In this document: positions 45,121 through 57,900 of the stretch, piece by piece
Layout: each line of letters starts with the position of its first letter
How positions within the stretch are numbered: the first letter of the stretch is position 1
Assembly: GCA_019055375.1 (NCBI GenBank)
Contig: JAHQIW010007217.1
Location: 238,373 to 302,372, forward strand
Length of the DNA stretch: 64,000 nt
DNA from: Parelaphostrongylus tenuis
Lineage: Eukaryota; Nematoda; Chromadorea; Rhabditida; Metastrongylidae
Reading direction: 5' to 3'
Made by a program: the position numbers and the translations under genes
The notes under the pieces: model-generated
The model's input: the letters and a program-made list of their open reading frames with translations, nothing else
Databases searched by the model: none
Told to the model about the DNA's origin: nothing

Positions 45121-47384
45121 ATAAACTTACATCATGAATGACATCTTTGTGGAAGTTGAGAGCAAAAACGTTTGGGATAGTGTTATATGAAAACAACGTA
45201 TCGATGTGAGATGGATGGTAAGGATGTTGCAAAACACTAACGGTCTATGCGATGGAATGAGATTCATTGTCTTATCCTCAAAGCACTGTATTTGACCTAC
45301 CCAGCTGGTGTTCCAGATGTAACTACTGTTAATAACCTTAACTCGAAATTTATCAAACAAACTTCCGTACAACATTTCTGATTACCGGTATTACAATAGT
45401 TTGCTAAGAATTCTATCCATATAGGATATCTTGCATAGAATGCATAACAACTTCCACAGCAATGTACCACATATCTTGCGGCAGACATACTATATACGAA
45501 AGAATATGTATATTTCCCATGCAGCTAGTCCGACATCGAAACGACGGGGAGGCCCATGTCTCCCATGCGTTGATGAACTTCGCGTAACCACCTGCATGAT
45601 CTTGTCGAGGTGAACAGCGGAAATGGGAACTGGAGGAGGCAAAAAATTTGTTTTGTGAGAAATCAACCGAAAAGAAATACGTAGGATACACGAATTAGTG
45701 CTCTTAGTGCCATGAGTCGCCACTTATTCTTAGGCGCATAAGAAGTTTTGTATCATTCATTTATTTTCTTTCCACTCATTTGATTCTTTTGTGGCTTTGT
45801 TAAAGATGAGTTACTGTTAATGTAGCTAATAAAAGATGAATATGACTAAAATATGAATGAATATATATAGGATAACCTGAAGATGTTTAGTAACAGTTCG
45901 AAAGATCACTTTTTACTACGTATCTGCCTTTTCTCTTACGATTCGAAACTATAGGAGGAAATCTTGCCATTGTTCTTACCACAAGAAGTTCCATGGATGT
46001 CTCTTCTATCATATTTGATCATTTACTGCGGATGAAATTTCCTTCAGTAACGGTAAATATCCATATTTTAGAAAACTACCAACGTCATTGCTGCTGCCGC
46101 GTATGTGGAGGCGCGCGAGCACGATTTCAACATCGTTGCCAATGTGTTAAGGTCGTCGAATCGTTAGTCGAACAAAGCTTATTAATCAAGATGAATCATG
46201 CAAGAGACTGAGGAGATTAACTGTGTTAATATCGGCCTGATCAAGGCAGAAAGGCACATTTCATTTGGTGCCGTTCATAACAATCGCCTCTTTAACCCTT
46301 AATGGACCACGTGTATCAAATATGGTTCACGACTGTTTGAAGGCCTTTCTCTTCGAATGAAAGCTTCCTCTCAGACATTTGGTAATCATTCGACAGATCA
46401 AACCTCTGCGATTTCAACGACATGTTTGATTTCTAGAAAAGTGTTTTTTTTTATTACACTGTAGTAGCGAAAATGAAATTATATTTCACGTCCAATTTGT
46501 TTCATTTGCTCGGTTGGGCTTCGATATGACCTTCGCTGAGATTTCGCAAGACATTAGATAATCCAATTCTTGAGGATTTTGATGTAAGTGGTTTATATAA
46601 AAGGTTCTTGTAGAACGCTGTAAAAGGGAAAAGAAAATTACATTTTACGTCTAGAATGTTACCCCGCCGTTTGAACGCCATTGGTGGTCTATTGGTAGAT
46701 ATGGGCAAAGTTTATACGTCAGAGGTATACCATCGTTACATAAAGAATAGAATATTATGAATAAACTTTTTGTAAGGGCTTCTTGATTCAAAGAGCAAAA
46801 ACTTCTCTTGAAATCCTTCATTTTTCAGCGGTAATACTACATCATTGTGAAGAAATAAATAAACTTCCAACCCTTATTGTGCATTTGTATCGTCTGTCTT
46901 TCGAGAACTTAGCTTGATAGTACGTCTAAACACTACTGACAGATTTCTATGTGGAGGTAATTGTAATATGTAGCTGGTGTAAGCGTTGGAAGAGCGCACG
47001 TTCATCACTGCGGTAAATAGGATAGTTCCTTTGTCAGAACCCGTATTCAAAAAAAAAAAGTATTTTCTATCCTCTTTTGACAGTCTAGTAATCACTCGAT
47101 AGCTTATGATCTTATAGTATAGTATAGTCTTATCGATAGACTCAAGAACCCAAAGGATGAAATTTGTCCTTGGAAGGCCTTTACATTACGCTGTGACAGT
47201 AATAAGAAAATTTTATCTCACACTCAAGCATTTTTCGGTGAGCAAAGCTTTTCCTCACAAAACTCAACAATTATTCGATGGTACAAATTTCGACAAATTC
47301 AGTGCGAAACTCAATATTCTTGTAGCTGTAACAACGCACTGAATCGTCCTTCTGTTTTAAAACCAAGCATACCATTGAAATTAG
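45121..47384. other. Stretch with no identified gene apart from one orphan exon
   Basis: Short overlapping frames at 45.1-45.75 kb are not recognisable. 46.4-47.35 kb consists of AT-rich repeat sequence. The exon-like segment at 46.07-46.16 kb is listed separately. Confidence 0.45.
46066..46160 (+). CDS. Orphan exon-like segment of unknown gene
   Basis: After a TATTTTAG acceptor, the frame reads KTTNVIAAAAYVEAREHDFN then IVANVLR, ending at a possible donor (AAG followed by GTCGTC). Composition and splice-site placement look like a genuine internal exon. Neighbouring exons and a family were not recognised. A competing frame on the same strand (with several Cys) is longer but less protein-like. 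Confidence 0.3.
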
Positions 47385-47640
47385 TGCGTGCTCTGTGTCG
47401 CATACGAGGTCGATGATTCGATCTGGCGCTGAGGGCTCACCAAGCCATCTACTCCTCCGTGGTCAGTAAAGTGATGCCAAACTTGTTTTGGAGGATAAGC
47501 AGTACTGACTCGGTACAGGGGGCAGCCACTGCGAGCCAATGTAAAGGCCAGACATGCATTTAATCACCTCAAACGATGTTAAAAATTGAAGAAAAATGCA
47601 TGATGCTTCCCTCAGGGATTGACCAATGCTAAAAGCTTTA
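47385..47640 (+). repeat. Dispersed repeat family 2, copy 1
   Basis: Shares with 48.85-49.14 kb, in order: GTCGCA.ACGAG, GGCTCACCAAGCCATC, TCAGTAAA, ACTGA.TCGGTACAG, TGTAAAGGCCAGA.ATGCAT, AATCACCTCAAACGA.GTTAAA and CCCTCAGG. Length is about 260 bases. Class unknown; size and dispersed occurrence suggest a SINE-like element. Confidence 0.65.
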
Positions 47641-48844
47641 ATCCTTAACTTCATCATAGAAATCGTTGAGATAGTGTTATCGAATGGCCAGTTAATGTTT
47701 GAATAAAAAGCTCCATCCAGCAAAAGATGCTTGAGTGTGGCATTTGAAAAATTAAATACATCCTTCAAAATCGCGAAATTGAAGCTGTCGAACATTTACT
47801 AAAACGTCACAGAGGAATAAAAATGCGTTTTTTCTAATATGGGTGCGGATAAGGAAAAAGTACCAAGGATATTTCTTTGGAGACACATATTTCTGACCAA
47901 TAGTCTGCATAATGCCAATGTTCCAGGTTTGTTACTCAAACACGATGGTCCTTCGACGCTCAGAATTCCTCCACTTTCCATAAGTTCCCAACTTTTTTCT
48001 CACATACATCAATTCTAAATTGAAAGTGAACGAATTGCCTGATAGAAACTTAGCTATAGTGAGAGTTTTCGACTAACCAGATTCGCATTTAGCAGGCATC
48101 GTCATTTCTGCTGAATTTCTTATTATTTCATAATTTCTGCTATCTATAAATAGTCTTGCATCCTGTTCAAAACTAGGGAAGATTGAAACTAAAGATTTTT
48201 AATGCGATGTCCTCTGTACATATTAATGCAATTGATTGACTGCCAATCCATTTTGATTGCGTAATAAACCCTCATTTTTCTCTATACACGACAGGTATAT
48301 CTGAACCAAAAGCATATGAGCGAGTAGAGAAAAGCATGTTCTATCGAAGTAATACAAGAATTCCAGTGATTCTTTGCTAAACAGAGGAAAAATCCTTAAT
48401 CAAACAACGAAATTCGCTCAATATGCTGCGCGTTCATCGATTTCTATGGCGGTCCCTTAGGGGTTGAACATGAATATAATAAAACCTATGAATATAATTC
48501 TTTTGAACAGTTAACGAACTGAGTTGGAGGTTTCGGCAACCAGATGTCGCCCAACATTAACCGTAATAGTTTCGTCGCCTAAAGTACAGCATCAGGCCAT
48601 CTCAATGACGAGGCCATTTTATTTTAGTTATGGTTTATAGAAATTATCGTGCCCTCTACAGAGTGCTTATCGGTCGCTTTGATATTAAAATTGACAAAAA
48701 GGAATGGTGAGCTTCACATCGGGGCACACGGATCGAAATGGATCGAACAGCTCGAACAGCTGAGTTCACCACGATAACGTGGGCCTTTCCTAGTAGCTCA
48801 CAATAACAGAAACTCTCTTTCTAACATATATTGTTCCCTATCAC

Positions 48845-49140
48845 ACAAGTGAGCGCATCTGGAGCAGTGGCTAGAGGTACTCTGAGTCGCACACGAGATG
48901 AATGGTTTGATGTCACGCTCATGGCTCACCAAGCCATCCATCCCTCGGGAGTCGGTAAATTGGTACCAGACACGTCTCAGACTTGCCTGGGAGAATACGC
49001 AATACTGATTCGGTACAGCGGGAGGCTACCACGAGTCATTGTAAAGGCCAGATATGCATTCAATCACCTCAAACGAAGTTAAAAACTGAAGACGAATGCG
49101 TGGCGCATCCCTCAGGAAACTGATCAATTCCTAGAGCTTT
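48845..49140 (+). repeat. Dispersed repeat family 2, copy 2
   Basis: Direct copy of the element at 47.39-47.64 kb, about 1.45 kb downstream in the same orientation. It holds the fullest version, starting GGAGCAGTGGCTAGAGGTAC and ending after CATCCCTCAGGAAACTGATC. The start resembles a tRNA box A region (AGTGGCTAGAGG), so a tRNA-derived origin is possible. Confidence 0.65.
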
Positions 49141-50008
49141 TCATCCTTTTATCACACAGGTGAAGGAGCGAATCATTCTGACAATTAACGACCACCCATC
49201 GGAGAAAGCATCAAATACGCCAAGACTTCGGTGATCAAGAAATCAGTTAGACAAATGCTGCATCTGAACGATAACCAGTAAAGAAGAGTCGTCACTCTCA
49301 CATTATGTCGAGCACTCAACAAAAACAGGATCAACTCTATAGTTCGACAGTCCGACGACTAACGAGGATCCTGAGAAGAAGATATGATATGCATTAACTT
49401 TATAAGAAGTAATTACTACACTACCAATGAAATCGACAGGGACAAATAAAGCCTCTCTTGGTGAGAAAGACTGGCGCGCCGTGAAAAGAACGAACAGCAA
49501 AACGAGGTTTGACACACGCATCCATTGATACGGTTTCTCGACTTTGTTTAATACTTTCTATATCCACATAATAACGGTTCAAATTCACCTTACATAAATT
49601 AAATATGTATTTTTATTTTTCAATTCTTGACAGAACCTTATGCCTCAAGCAGAGCAGTGTGGTTTCACCGATGGAATTGTGGAAACTTGCGACTAGAGAC
49701 AAAGAATTCACGTTATAAGGTCTGAATTACACGAAGTATTGGAAACGTTCTACACATTGGAATTTAGATCTCATGCTCTGACTAACATAAACAAGTCTCA
49801 AATTGACTGATAAAACACAGAAGTGCAAACCACAGATAACTATCTTTATCTCGCCCTCATTTTTATGCACACTTTAGAAAGATATTAATGATCACAAATG
49901 ACCAAATCTTATATGGAAGGATATACAGAATGTCCTCCCAGAACGAACGCACAAGTAACACTGGCGACCATGAAGATTGCCCCAGCAATTCCTATGATTT
50001 ACCACAGA

Positions 50009-51937
50009 TTAATAGTCTTTGAGATCTATTTCAAAGGTGGAGTGTGGCTGCTTCTCTGGCGCAGCAGGATCTAACGTTGTTCCTCCAGCAACAGCCTAAA
50101 CACCGACTTCAATTTTACCCACTGGTACTGTGATGCAATGCAAGCATTGTATCAAGTCATGTCAATCCAGACATTGTATTCACATTCACATACCATACTA
50201 TATAGATTCGTAATAACAAACCTGAACAACCAGTTCTGCTTTCTGATCTGGAGTCATATCTAATAACATTATAATGCCACCGTAGGTGATTGGTTTCACC
50301 GGTTTGTACCTAAAACTACGACATAAAAGCAAAATGAGAATCTCAGTAACAGACAAGTAGGGTACAGGCGAAACACCTCCGCACACACCACTTTGATTGC
50401 TGAGAAAATCTTTGTCACCTTGAGTTTTCCATCACCGAAAGTGTCTTCAATTGTAGGCGAACCACTCTCGCTGGATTTTCAATCGTGTGAGTAGGAGGTT
50501 CGTTATCAGGCACAGGCTTTCTGGAACAATTACAGATGCTGCGCCACGTGAAAAATCACTTTGAAGTAATATTCCTATTTGCCAGATAGTAGGTTGATGC
50601 AAAAATAGATCAGATTCGCGGTCTAAACCCGCAATTACTTTTGCACCAACGCTGAGTTCCGATGAGCAACATTTATTGCAGCTGTTAATGTTTGACTTCG
50701 CTTACTTCATGATTTCAAGGCTACCCGTTATCGCATTTTATTGTATGGAGCCCACTACTAGCATTCGCCTCGCTTCCTTGAATTCATCCGCCAAAAAGTT
50801 TTCGAACATTTCGCCGCGTGTTGTTTCGACTGCTTCTTGAAAACTGCGTCTTCTTCGTGAATGGTATAGAATACTGATCAAGCAGATCTGCTTTGCACTC
50901 TTGAGGTTAACGAGGCTAGGGCGCTCCCATGTAATTGAGGAGAGTGTCGGGGAGGTGTTTGAAACAAAATATTACCTCGTGATAGCCTGTTTTAGTAACC
51001 ATTCGGCCACTACTCCAAGTTGATATGTGCATGTACACATGTACATATACAAATATATGTATAAATACATATATATATATATATATGCATGCATATATGT
51101 GCATATACGTACGCATATGTATACATATGTACAGTAGATGCGTGTATATGTACAGATATATATATATATATGCGTATATACATATATATGTTATATATAT
51201 GTACATATACACATGCATTACGCTCGTGTACCATTTTAAACATATATATAACATATATGTATATGTACATATACATGTATATACATGTGCATATATATAT
51301 ATATATATGTACCTATATACACATTACATACATGCATATGTGCATATGTATAGTTGAAGCCTAATCTATGTGGGAACTTTTTTGCTTGATTACAACTGAT
51401 GCTCTATAAAAAATGTTGATATAAAAAAATTCAAAAATTGGAGTACTTCAACCTTGGGGATTATGGGGATATCATCAGTATTGTTTTGATGGAATGACTA
51501 TTCCGGAAGGTCAAATGCTAACTCTGTCTAACTTTAGAGAGCTAAAACAACAATATACTACTTTTATTAGGTAAAGAAATCCAACTTCTCTTCTTCTTTC
51601 GCTGGCTTCGGTTCCTCATCCACCTCCATTTTCTCCTCACCTTTTTTAGCCATTTTCTTTTTATGTGTGATGGAAAGAACAGCAGTTTCGACCTATATGA
51701 GAAAACGAGTTCTTTTGATGTGAAAAACCTAAGTTCAAGGCAAATATAGAAAAGGCTCTAGAAAATTAAATTTAGTGTTCATCATCACTTCACAGGAGAA
51801 GATGCGTTGAGCGACTAAAAGTATGAAGCGACATAGTGATTTACCTTCTCATGTTCCTCCTTCTTCTTCGACTCTAATGGTGGAGGATAGGCAAATAAGG
51901 ACGCCCTAGCATTGCACTTGAACTCGATCTTCGGCAT
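50009..51937 (-). CDS. rpn-2: rpn-2, C-terminal exons with charged linker and Rpn13-binding tail
   Basis: Exons 51937-51845 ([20 protein letters not shown], compare human [20 protein letters not shown]), 51692-51586 ([13 protein letters not shown], then an acidic MEVDEE stretch as in human), 50520-50419 ([15 protein letters not shown], compare human DNPARVMPAQLKVL), 50309-50222 ([20 protein letters not shown], compare human [20 protein letters not shown]) and 50095-50009 (ends [10 protein letters not shown] then TAA). In the wider family the extreme acidic/aromatic C-terminus binds Rpn13. The donor of exon 51692-51586 is a weak GTTGGA. If that intron is retained, the frame stops seven codons later. 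The intron between 51585 and 50521 carries a long alternating purine-pyrimidine tract. Confidence 0.95.
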
Positions 51938-54900
51938 CTGAAAATTGCTTACTTGGAAAATTTTGACTTCAACACCTAGATAAGCCAGAATATACCTGAA
52001 GATCTTTTGTGAGAGCGATCAGACACGTCGGTTTACATGCCAGTGAAATAAGCGGAACCATGGAATGCCAATACCAAAACTGTAGAAACGTCATCATCCC
52101 AACTACGCCACCCATATCTATTGTACCCGAACGATTGTGAAGCGCGATGGTCATATTACGTCCGCCGACATCAAGAATTCCCTATGATGATTGGAACACA
52201 TATGAAAATAAACTTTGAAAGTGCTTCCTGTCAATAAAACATTGCTGGGATCCCTCGTGAGATGTTGAATCAAGGATTCAAGAATACGAACGAACTAATC
52301 TCACAATCCTCACGCACTGTGGTTGTATTTGTAAAATTAATCTCCCTACTTGGACTGAGTTGCAGAAAACTATAGAATTCAATTAAAAATCTACCTACTT
52401 AAATCTCTGACAAAAGCTTCCGAACAAAGTGAAAAAGTATTCTAAAAGAAATTATGTTCACAAATACCTGCGCAATAATCGCTCCAAATTTCGCCATAGA
52501 ATCTTCACCTTTCTCCGTAGTCATCTTCGTGAGCTGCTTGCGGAACTCTCCAACCTAGGTTAATGATGCTTAGATTGCAAACGTATCTCTAACTCAGCAT
52601 TTGATAAACAAAAACCTTCAGAGAACCGACATCAGTCTGTTGTACGTAGATGAATGAAAGGGCTATAACTGCTCCTTGCCGTACGTAATTCTCCTTTGCT
52701 GACAATAGTGGTTCAAGCAATGAAATCGCTTCCTGTGTACAACACTACTAACATATTGTTTGTGGACATCACTCAAAATTCTCAGAGCAACAGACGAAGA
52801 TCAAACATAAAACATTGCTACACATCTATCCATTCACACCTTATAGCCAGTGCCGACACAAGCGATACCGAGCGCCATAGCCGCTCCGTATCGTACGTGA
52901 CTATTAAAGTGTTCCACAAGCATACCAACGTAATCTTTACAGATTGAGGGACTGCTGAAATCACTGCATACATTTGCCTGTTATATTTCCTAATCGTAAG
53001 TTGTGGATGGGAAAAAAGACGTACTTGCTCAATAGAAAACCAATACCCATGACGGCAAACCTCTTAACGTCGTTATTGGGATCGGTAGCTACCTGTAATA
53101 AAGAGAGCATAAGGCATTCCATTCCTCCTTATATATAGTTCGAGCTATTCATTGAAACTCAGATTCTTAGACGGATCGGTCTCTCCTACAACTGCGTAAA
53201 AAATTTCGTTTATTGCGTCTATCTCTATTTTTACTGTTTTAGGTCGAAATAACACTTCGAGAAGTCATGTTCATCCTTTAGAAACCACACATAAAAACTC
53301 CATTCCAAAAGTTATTGAGTTCTCAACTCAAGCAGTCCTCTTTAGAAAAATTGTCAGTAATCCTTGAAGAACTATCTTTTCAAAAATAGAATCTATTGGT
53401 ACCAAAAAGATATTAAAACCCAGTTCATAAATTAACCGTTCTTTCAGCAGTGGATTCATGTTATAATTTTATACACGATAATTTGGAGTGATGTGCTCAA
53501 CTCTGAATTGTATATTTATATTCATAACTTTGAAACTTTAAACGCGAATTAAACCCGCATTTCATTCTTTCCGGAGGAACGTACTATCGATTGCACTATC
53601 GAGGCTTCTGATTAACTACCACTCTTTCTGCGATACCTAAACGGTTGACAGTTGGTTGCTGATGGATTGATTGTCTGTATTGCATAGAGATTTAGTAGCA
53701 GAATGGGAGCCTCGATAGTACGATTGTTTGGCACCCTCCCTCGACAAGGCTGAAACGTGGGTTTATCCCCGTCTGAGTTTCAATGTTTTCCACATCACTC
53801 TACATAAGTGGCTATTAATCTATATTTATGTTCCTTGATAAGGGATTGAGTTTGATATTTACCTTTTCAAGAAGTCTTGAAACAACATTCGCACGTCCGC
53901 TACCGACATATGCCATCGACATTAATGCTATTCCTGTTGAACGGAGCATAGCATTGCTTTTAACATCGATCAACTGAGATATGTAAGACTCAGCTTCATC
54001 TTGGCGTCCTGTAGAGAACAGTTCCTTAGATATTTCACGTGCGAAAATTACATAGATTAAATAAAAATTACTCTTTGTACTCCTTCATCAACACTATATA
54101 TAGAATAGAAAAATCGCAGGAACACTAACCATAACCTAATAACGAAATCCCAGTACGAAGTCCACGTTTGGATTTTATCATGCTGGGTGTCACACGTGTA
54201 TTGCACCATGTCTTGAAAAGCCGCAGAATTGAGACTGCCAACCATCACGAGGCCCATAGCAAGTCCTGCCGCTTCTCCTGTTACAGCGTCATCCAGATAA
54301 AGGGCATCGCGAAGTTGTAAATACACCTTGAAATCCATAATTGGAAATGAAAGAATTTGAGAAGAACGCATGAAAACCGCACATCCTGGTTCTGTGTGCC
54401 CATTGCAGCAAGCCCAAGTCCAAGGCATGCACCATGACGAACTGCTGAGGTCTGAGCTGCTGCAAGTTGTTCACGCAAATACTTTATACAGTCTGCAGTT
54501 CCGTGATTGGCATGAATGAGACCTAAAGACATGTAACATGAAATTGGACATGAAATATACAGAGCCAGCACCGCAGCCCCTCAAAAAATATAGCGATAAT
54601 GCTACGTTTGAACATGAAGAAGTAACCGAGTTCTCACCTAGAGCAAACAAAGAGCCGCCTTCTTTGAACCCGTACTGATCAGGTTCGGTCTTAGGAAGAT
54701 ACGGATCGAGTAATTTCATTGCTGCAGACTCGTGACCCTAAACGACAAGTAGTGAACCATACCAGCTTAAATAACATAACGTCATCAATAAAATGGAGTT
54801 ATTGCCTATAGTTTACTCACTTTGTGTATAAGACCTAAGGTGGCTACAGCGTTGAATTTGTTCCAGTTAGTGGCTTTACTGATCCAATCAAGATTGTCCC

Positions 54901-57900
54901 TAAACATTGGTAGTGAAAGACAAGATTGATCAAAAGCCTTAATGCAGACCGATGCCCTCAAAGAAACAATTATGACCTCAAGAAATCATCACAAGTAGTT
55001 CCTAAATGCATGAGTCCGTTTGCCATCAACGTGGCATTGTGAGCAGTAGCGGTTCTTACACAATCTTTCATCTCCTAAAAACAAATAGATGAGAACACTT
55101 TGGATTAAAAAAAGCTCCTGAGCTGACGAATTTCTAGGGATAGGCCATGTAGCCGTCTTCATTTAGCATTGTTCTGAGGTAACTGAATGCATATCCGGAC
55201 CCTTACTTGACTCGCGGTGACCTAACGAAATATCACGTCAGTGCTGCTATCTTCCCAAACGAGTCTGGTATCAGTGCACCAACTCCGAAGAGATGAAAGG
55301 CTTGATGAACCCTGAGCGCGGAGTCGATCCTCGACCATCGAATGGTCGACCATGTGTGTCCCCAATCATACCTAACCATTAAACCGCACGTGCTCTTAGG
55401 AGCACACGATAAACAATGAAGAAAGCATGGTGTGATATTTCCAAACACTATTGACTGACCTTCAGAATTAACATATCTGTATGATTATTTTAATCAGGAA
55501 CTGCATATGGTGTTTCACTGTCTCTTCTCCGCGCAAAATTGCCTTGAGCCGAGACATTGGAGCAGACTTAAACAGGTTGATTCTTATTCATCAGTTTTTT
55601 AACAAACAGGTTAATACTTATCGAAAACTGACTAATCTATTGCATATCACTCTACTCAACGAACACATGCTTTGAAAATTGCTCCAAACCTCTTCTGGCT
55701 GCGGTGAAGCTTCTTTTTCCTCAGAAGTCGCCCTCGGTAACAGGCTTTTTTTCCTTGGATGTTGGCGTGCTTAAACCACCATTAATAAGTACATGATGCC
55801 ATTGTAAAGCTTTCGCTCTTGGCAGAAAATAAAGATGTAAACAATAATTAATGGTTTTACGAGAGATAGAAGAGAAGATAAGAGGAATAGGGCAAGGATA
55901 GGAACAAAATAGTGGGAAAATCGACACTGTCCTTAATTACTATATACAAAAGTAGTAGGAAAAGGCGATACTTTGTAGACCTAGTTAACTCATCGTTTTG
56001 CATGTTTAAGAAAAAGCATTCCAAACCAGTTCTTATCTCATAAGAAATGAGGAAATTTACTTTTCACCTAAATCCTATACTTTTCATGTCCATCTTGAAT
56101 GACCGTCAATGCGAAACAATTTGACCTCACATCTATCGATCGTATTCACCTCAACCAATTCATAGAGTCTTTAATATCAGATGTTCCAAACCTTGGAGAT
56201 GGCTGATGAAGATTGGCATATGTGTCCAACACTTGGGTGTTGAACTGCTGCGGACGCGTTCTCGTAAAGATCGAAAGCAATCTGATAGGCGATGAGATCA
56301 CCGTTCTAGAAATGACATAGTCATCTACCTACATGAAGTCGCTATAGTATTTTGACCAATTACCCTAGAATTCCATGGAAAAGAACGGTTTGATTTTTAC
56401 ACAAAAGGACGGACAAACACGCGGCTTGTTCCTATTCCAAACATCAATGACAACAAAAACAGCAATAACTAAACAGCTATTTCAAATTCTACCTCATCAT
56501 TAGTGTTAATATTCTACCGATGAAATCGTTTTCAATCGAGATTTTGAACATCATATAGTGCTTTTTCGAAGCCATGTACGATAGTGTCAGAAGAGATGGA
56601 ATGAAAATTACTACGAATAAAAAAAGAAGAGATAAGACTAAAATAAAACTTAGCCAAAAATTTTAAACTGTAATAGATAGAGTTACTCGGAAATCTTATC
56701 TCTGAAATTTAAGAGCGCTCAGTACTGTTAACGTGACAGACAATACGCTAACTGTACCGCTAAGTTCGAAAAAAAACTCGCTAAATTAGTCACAACGGTG
56801 AGGACAAATATTAAGATAGCAGAGAAAACAGAAACGACTTCAAGCACAACAATTTTATCCCCTCGGGACCGTGGACCCACCTCCTCTACATCTCTAACGC
56901 CCAGCGTAGCAACGCGCGACGGTCTACTTTGCTTCCTCTACATCTCTGCCTCTAGCGTGGGAACGCATGGAATGATTCATTGTAGCATTTAATTCATATT
57001 GTTGTTACTTTCCCGTTATGTTATATGTGAATCTGTTTCCTTGTTATAGGTAGGAAAACAAGAAAATACAATGAAATAATATAATAATACACTCAAGGGT
57101 CTCCCACGCCGAAGGTTAGAGATGCAAAGGAGGTGGGGTTCAAGGTCCGAAAGAGTCAATGAAACGAAAGCATTTAGAATCTCACCCCATGAGACATAAG
57201 CCGATCGAGAATTCTTCCAATTTCCTCCGGACGATTCAGCTTTATGAGACACTAAAGGGTTAATTACTGTTTGACGGGCAAAACAAAGAAATCAAGCTTT
57301 CAAGAGATAGATAATTAACCTGACAAATAGCCACAAAATCGGCATGTTTGTTGCTGGTGAATAGTCGTACGAGTACGTCGAGAAGTTGTGCACGTAACTG
57401 TACATCCACTTTAGCAGAAGTAACTTTTTGAATTGTCTCAAGAAGTAAGACTGAAATACAATTCAGTTCCAGTACTATTTCCGAAAAACGAAAATAAACG
57501 ACGTAATCAGGGAACTCAGCGTAAAACGTGATCGTACCGTGTGATTCAGTGCTTCTCTGTATTGCCTTCTCAACCATGTCGATACGACGAGTATCCAGGG
57601 CAAGACCTATCACATAGAGCAGCTCGTTCTGGAATTTATTACATCAAATTTTACATGACCTGGCATCACATCAGATCTTAACACTTCCCGCCTTGATCGT
57701 CATCAATTACAACGTAGACAAGAAGATCTCAAAACAAGAACTATTAGTCCCCAAAACCTTAGATGTAAGGGATTACAAGTTTTGTATCTTAAGTTTGGTT
57801 CCACGAAAAAAAGACGTCCAACACGACTTTCCTTTCACCGAACAAAGTAGATATGTTTCTGATGTGACCCGTGAACATGTATTTTGTTGATCCCAGCATT

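Noticed and set aside
45993..46211. Cys-rich open frame as a nuclear receptor-type zinc finger
   Set aside because: The Cys spacing does not match that family, and another frame of the same strand looks more like real protein between splice sites.
40305..51345. CRISPR array or bacterial-type features
   Set aside because: The tandem simple sequences have no unique spacers, and the host is a eukaryote.
50916..51364. Tyr/Ile-rich long frames on both strands as genes
   Set aside because: They are translations of the alternating TATATG/TACATA repeat inside an rpn-2 intron.
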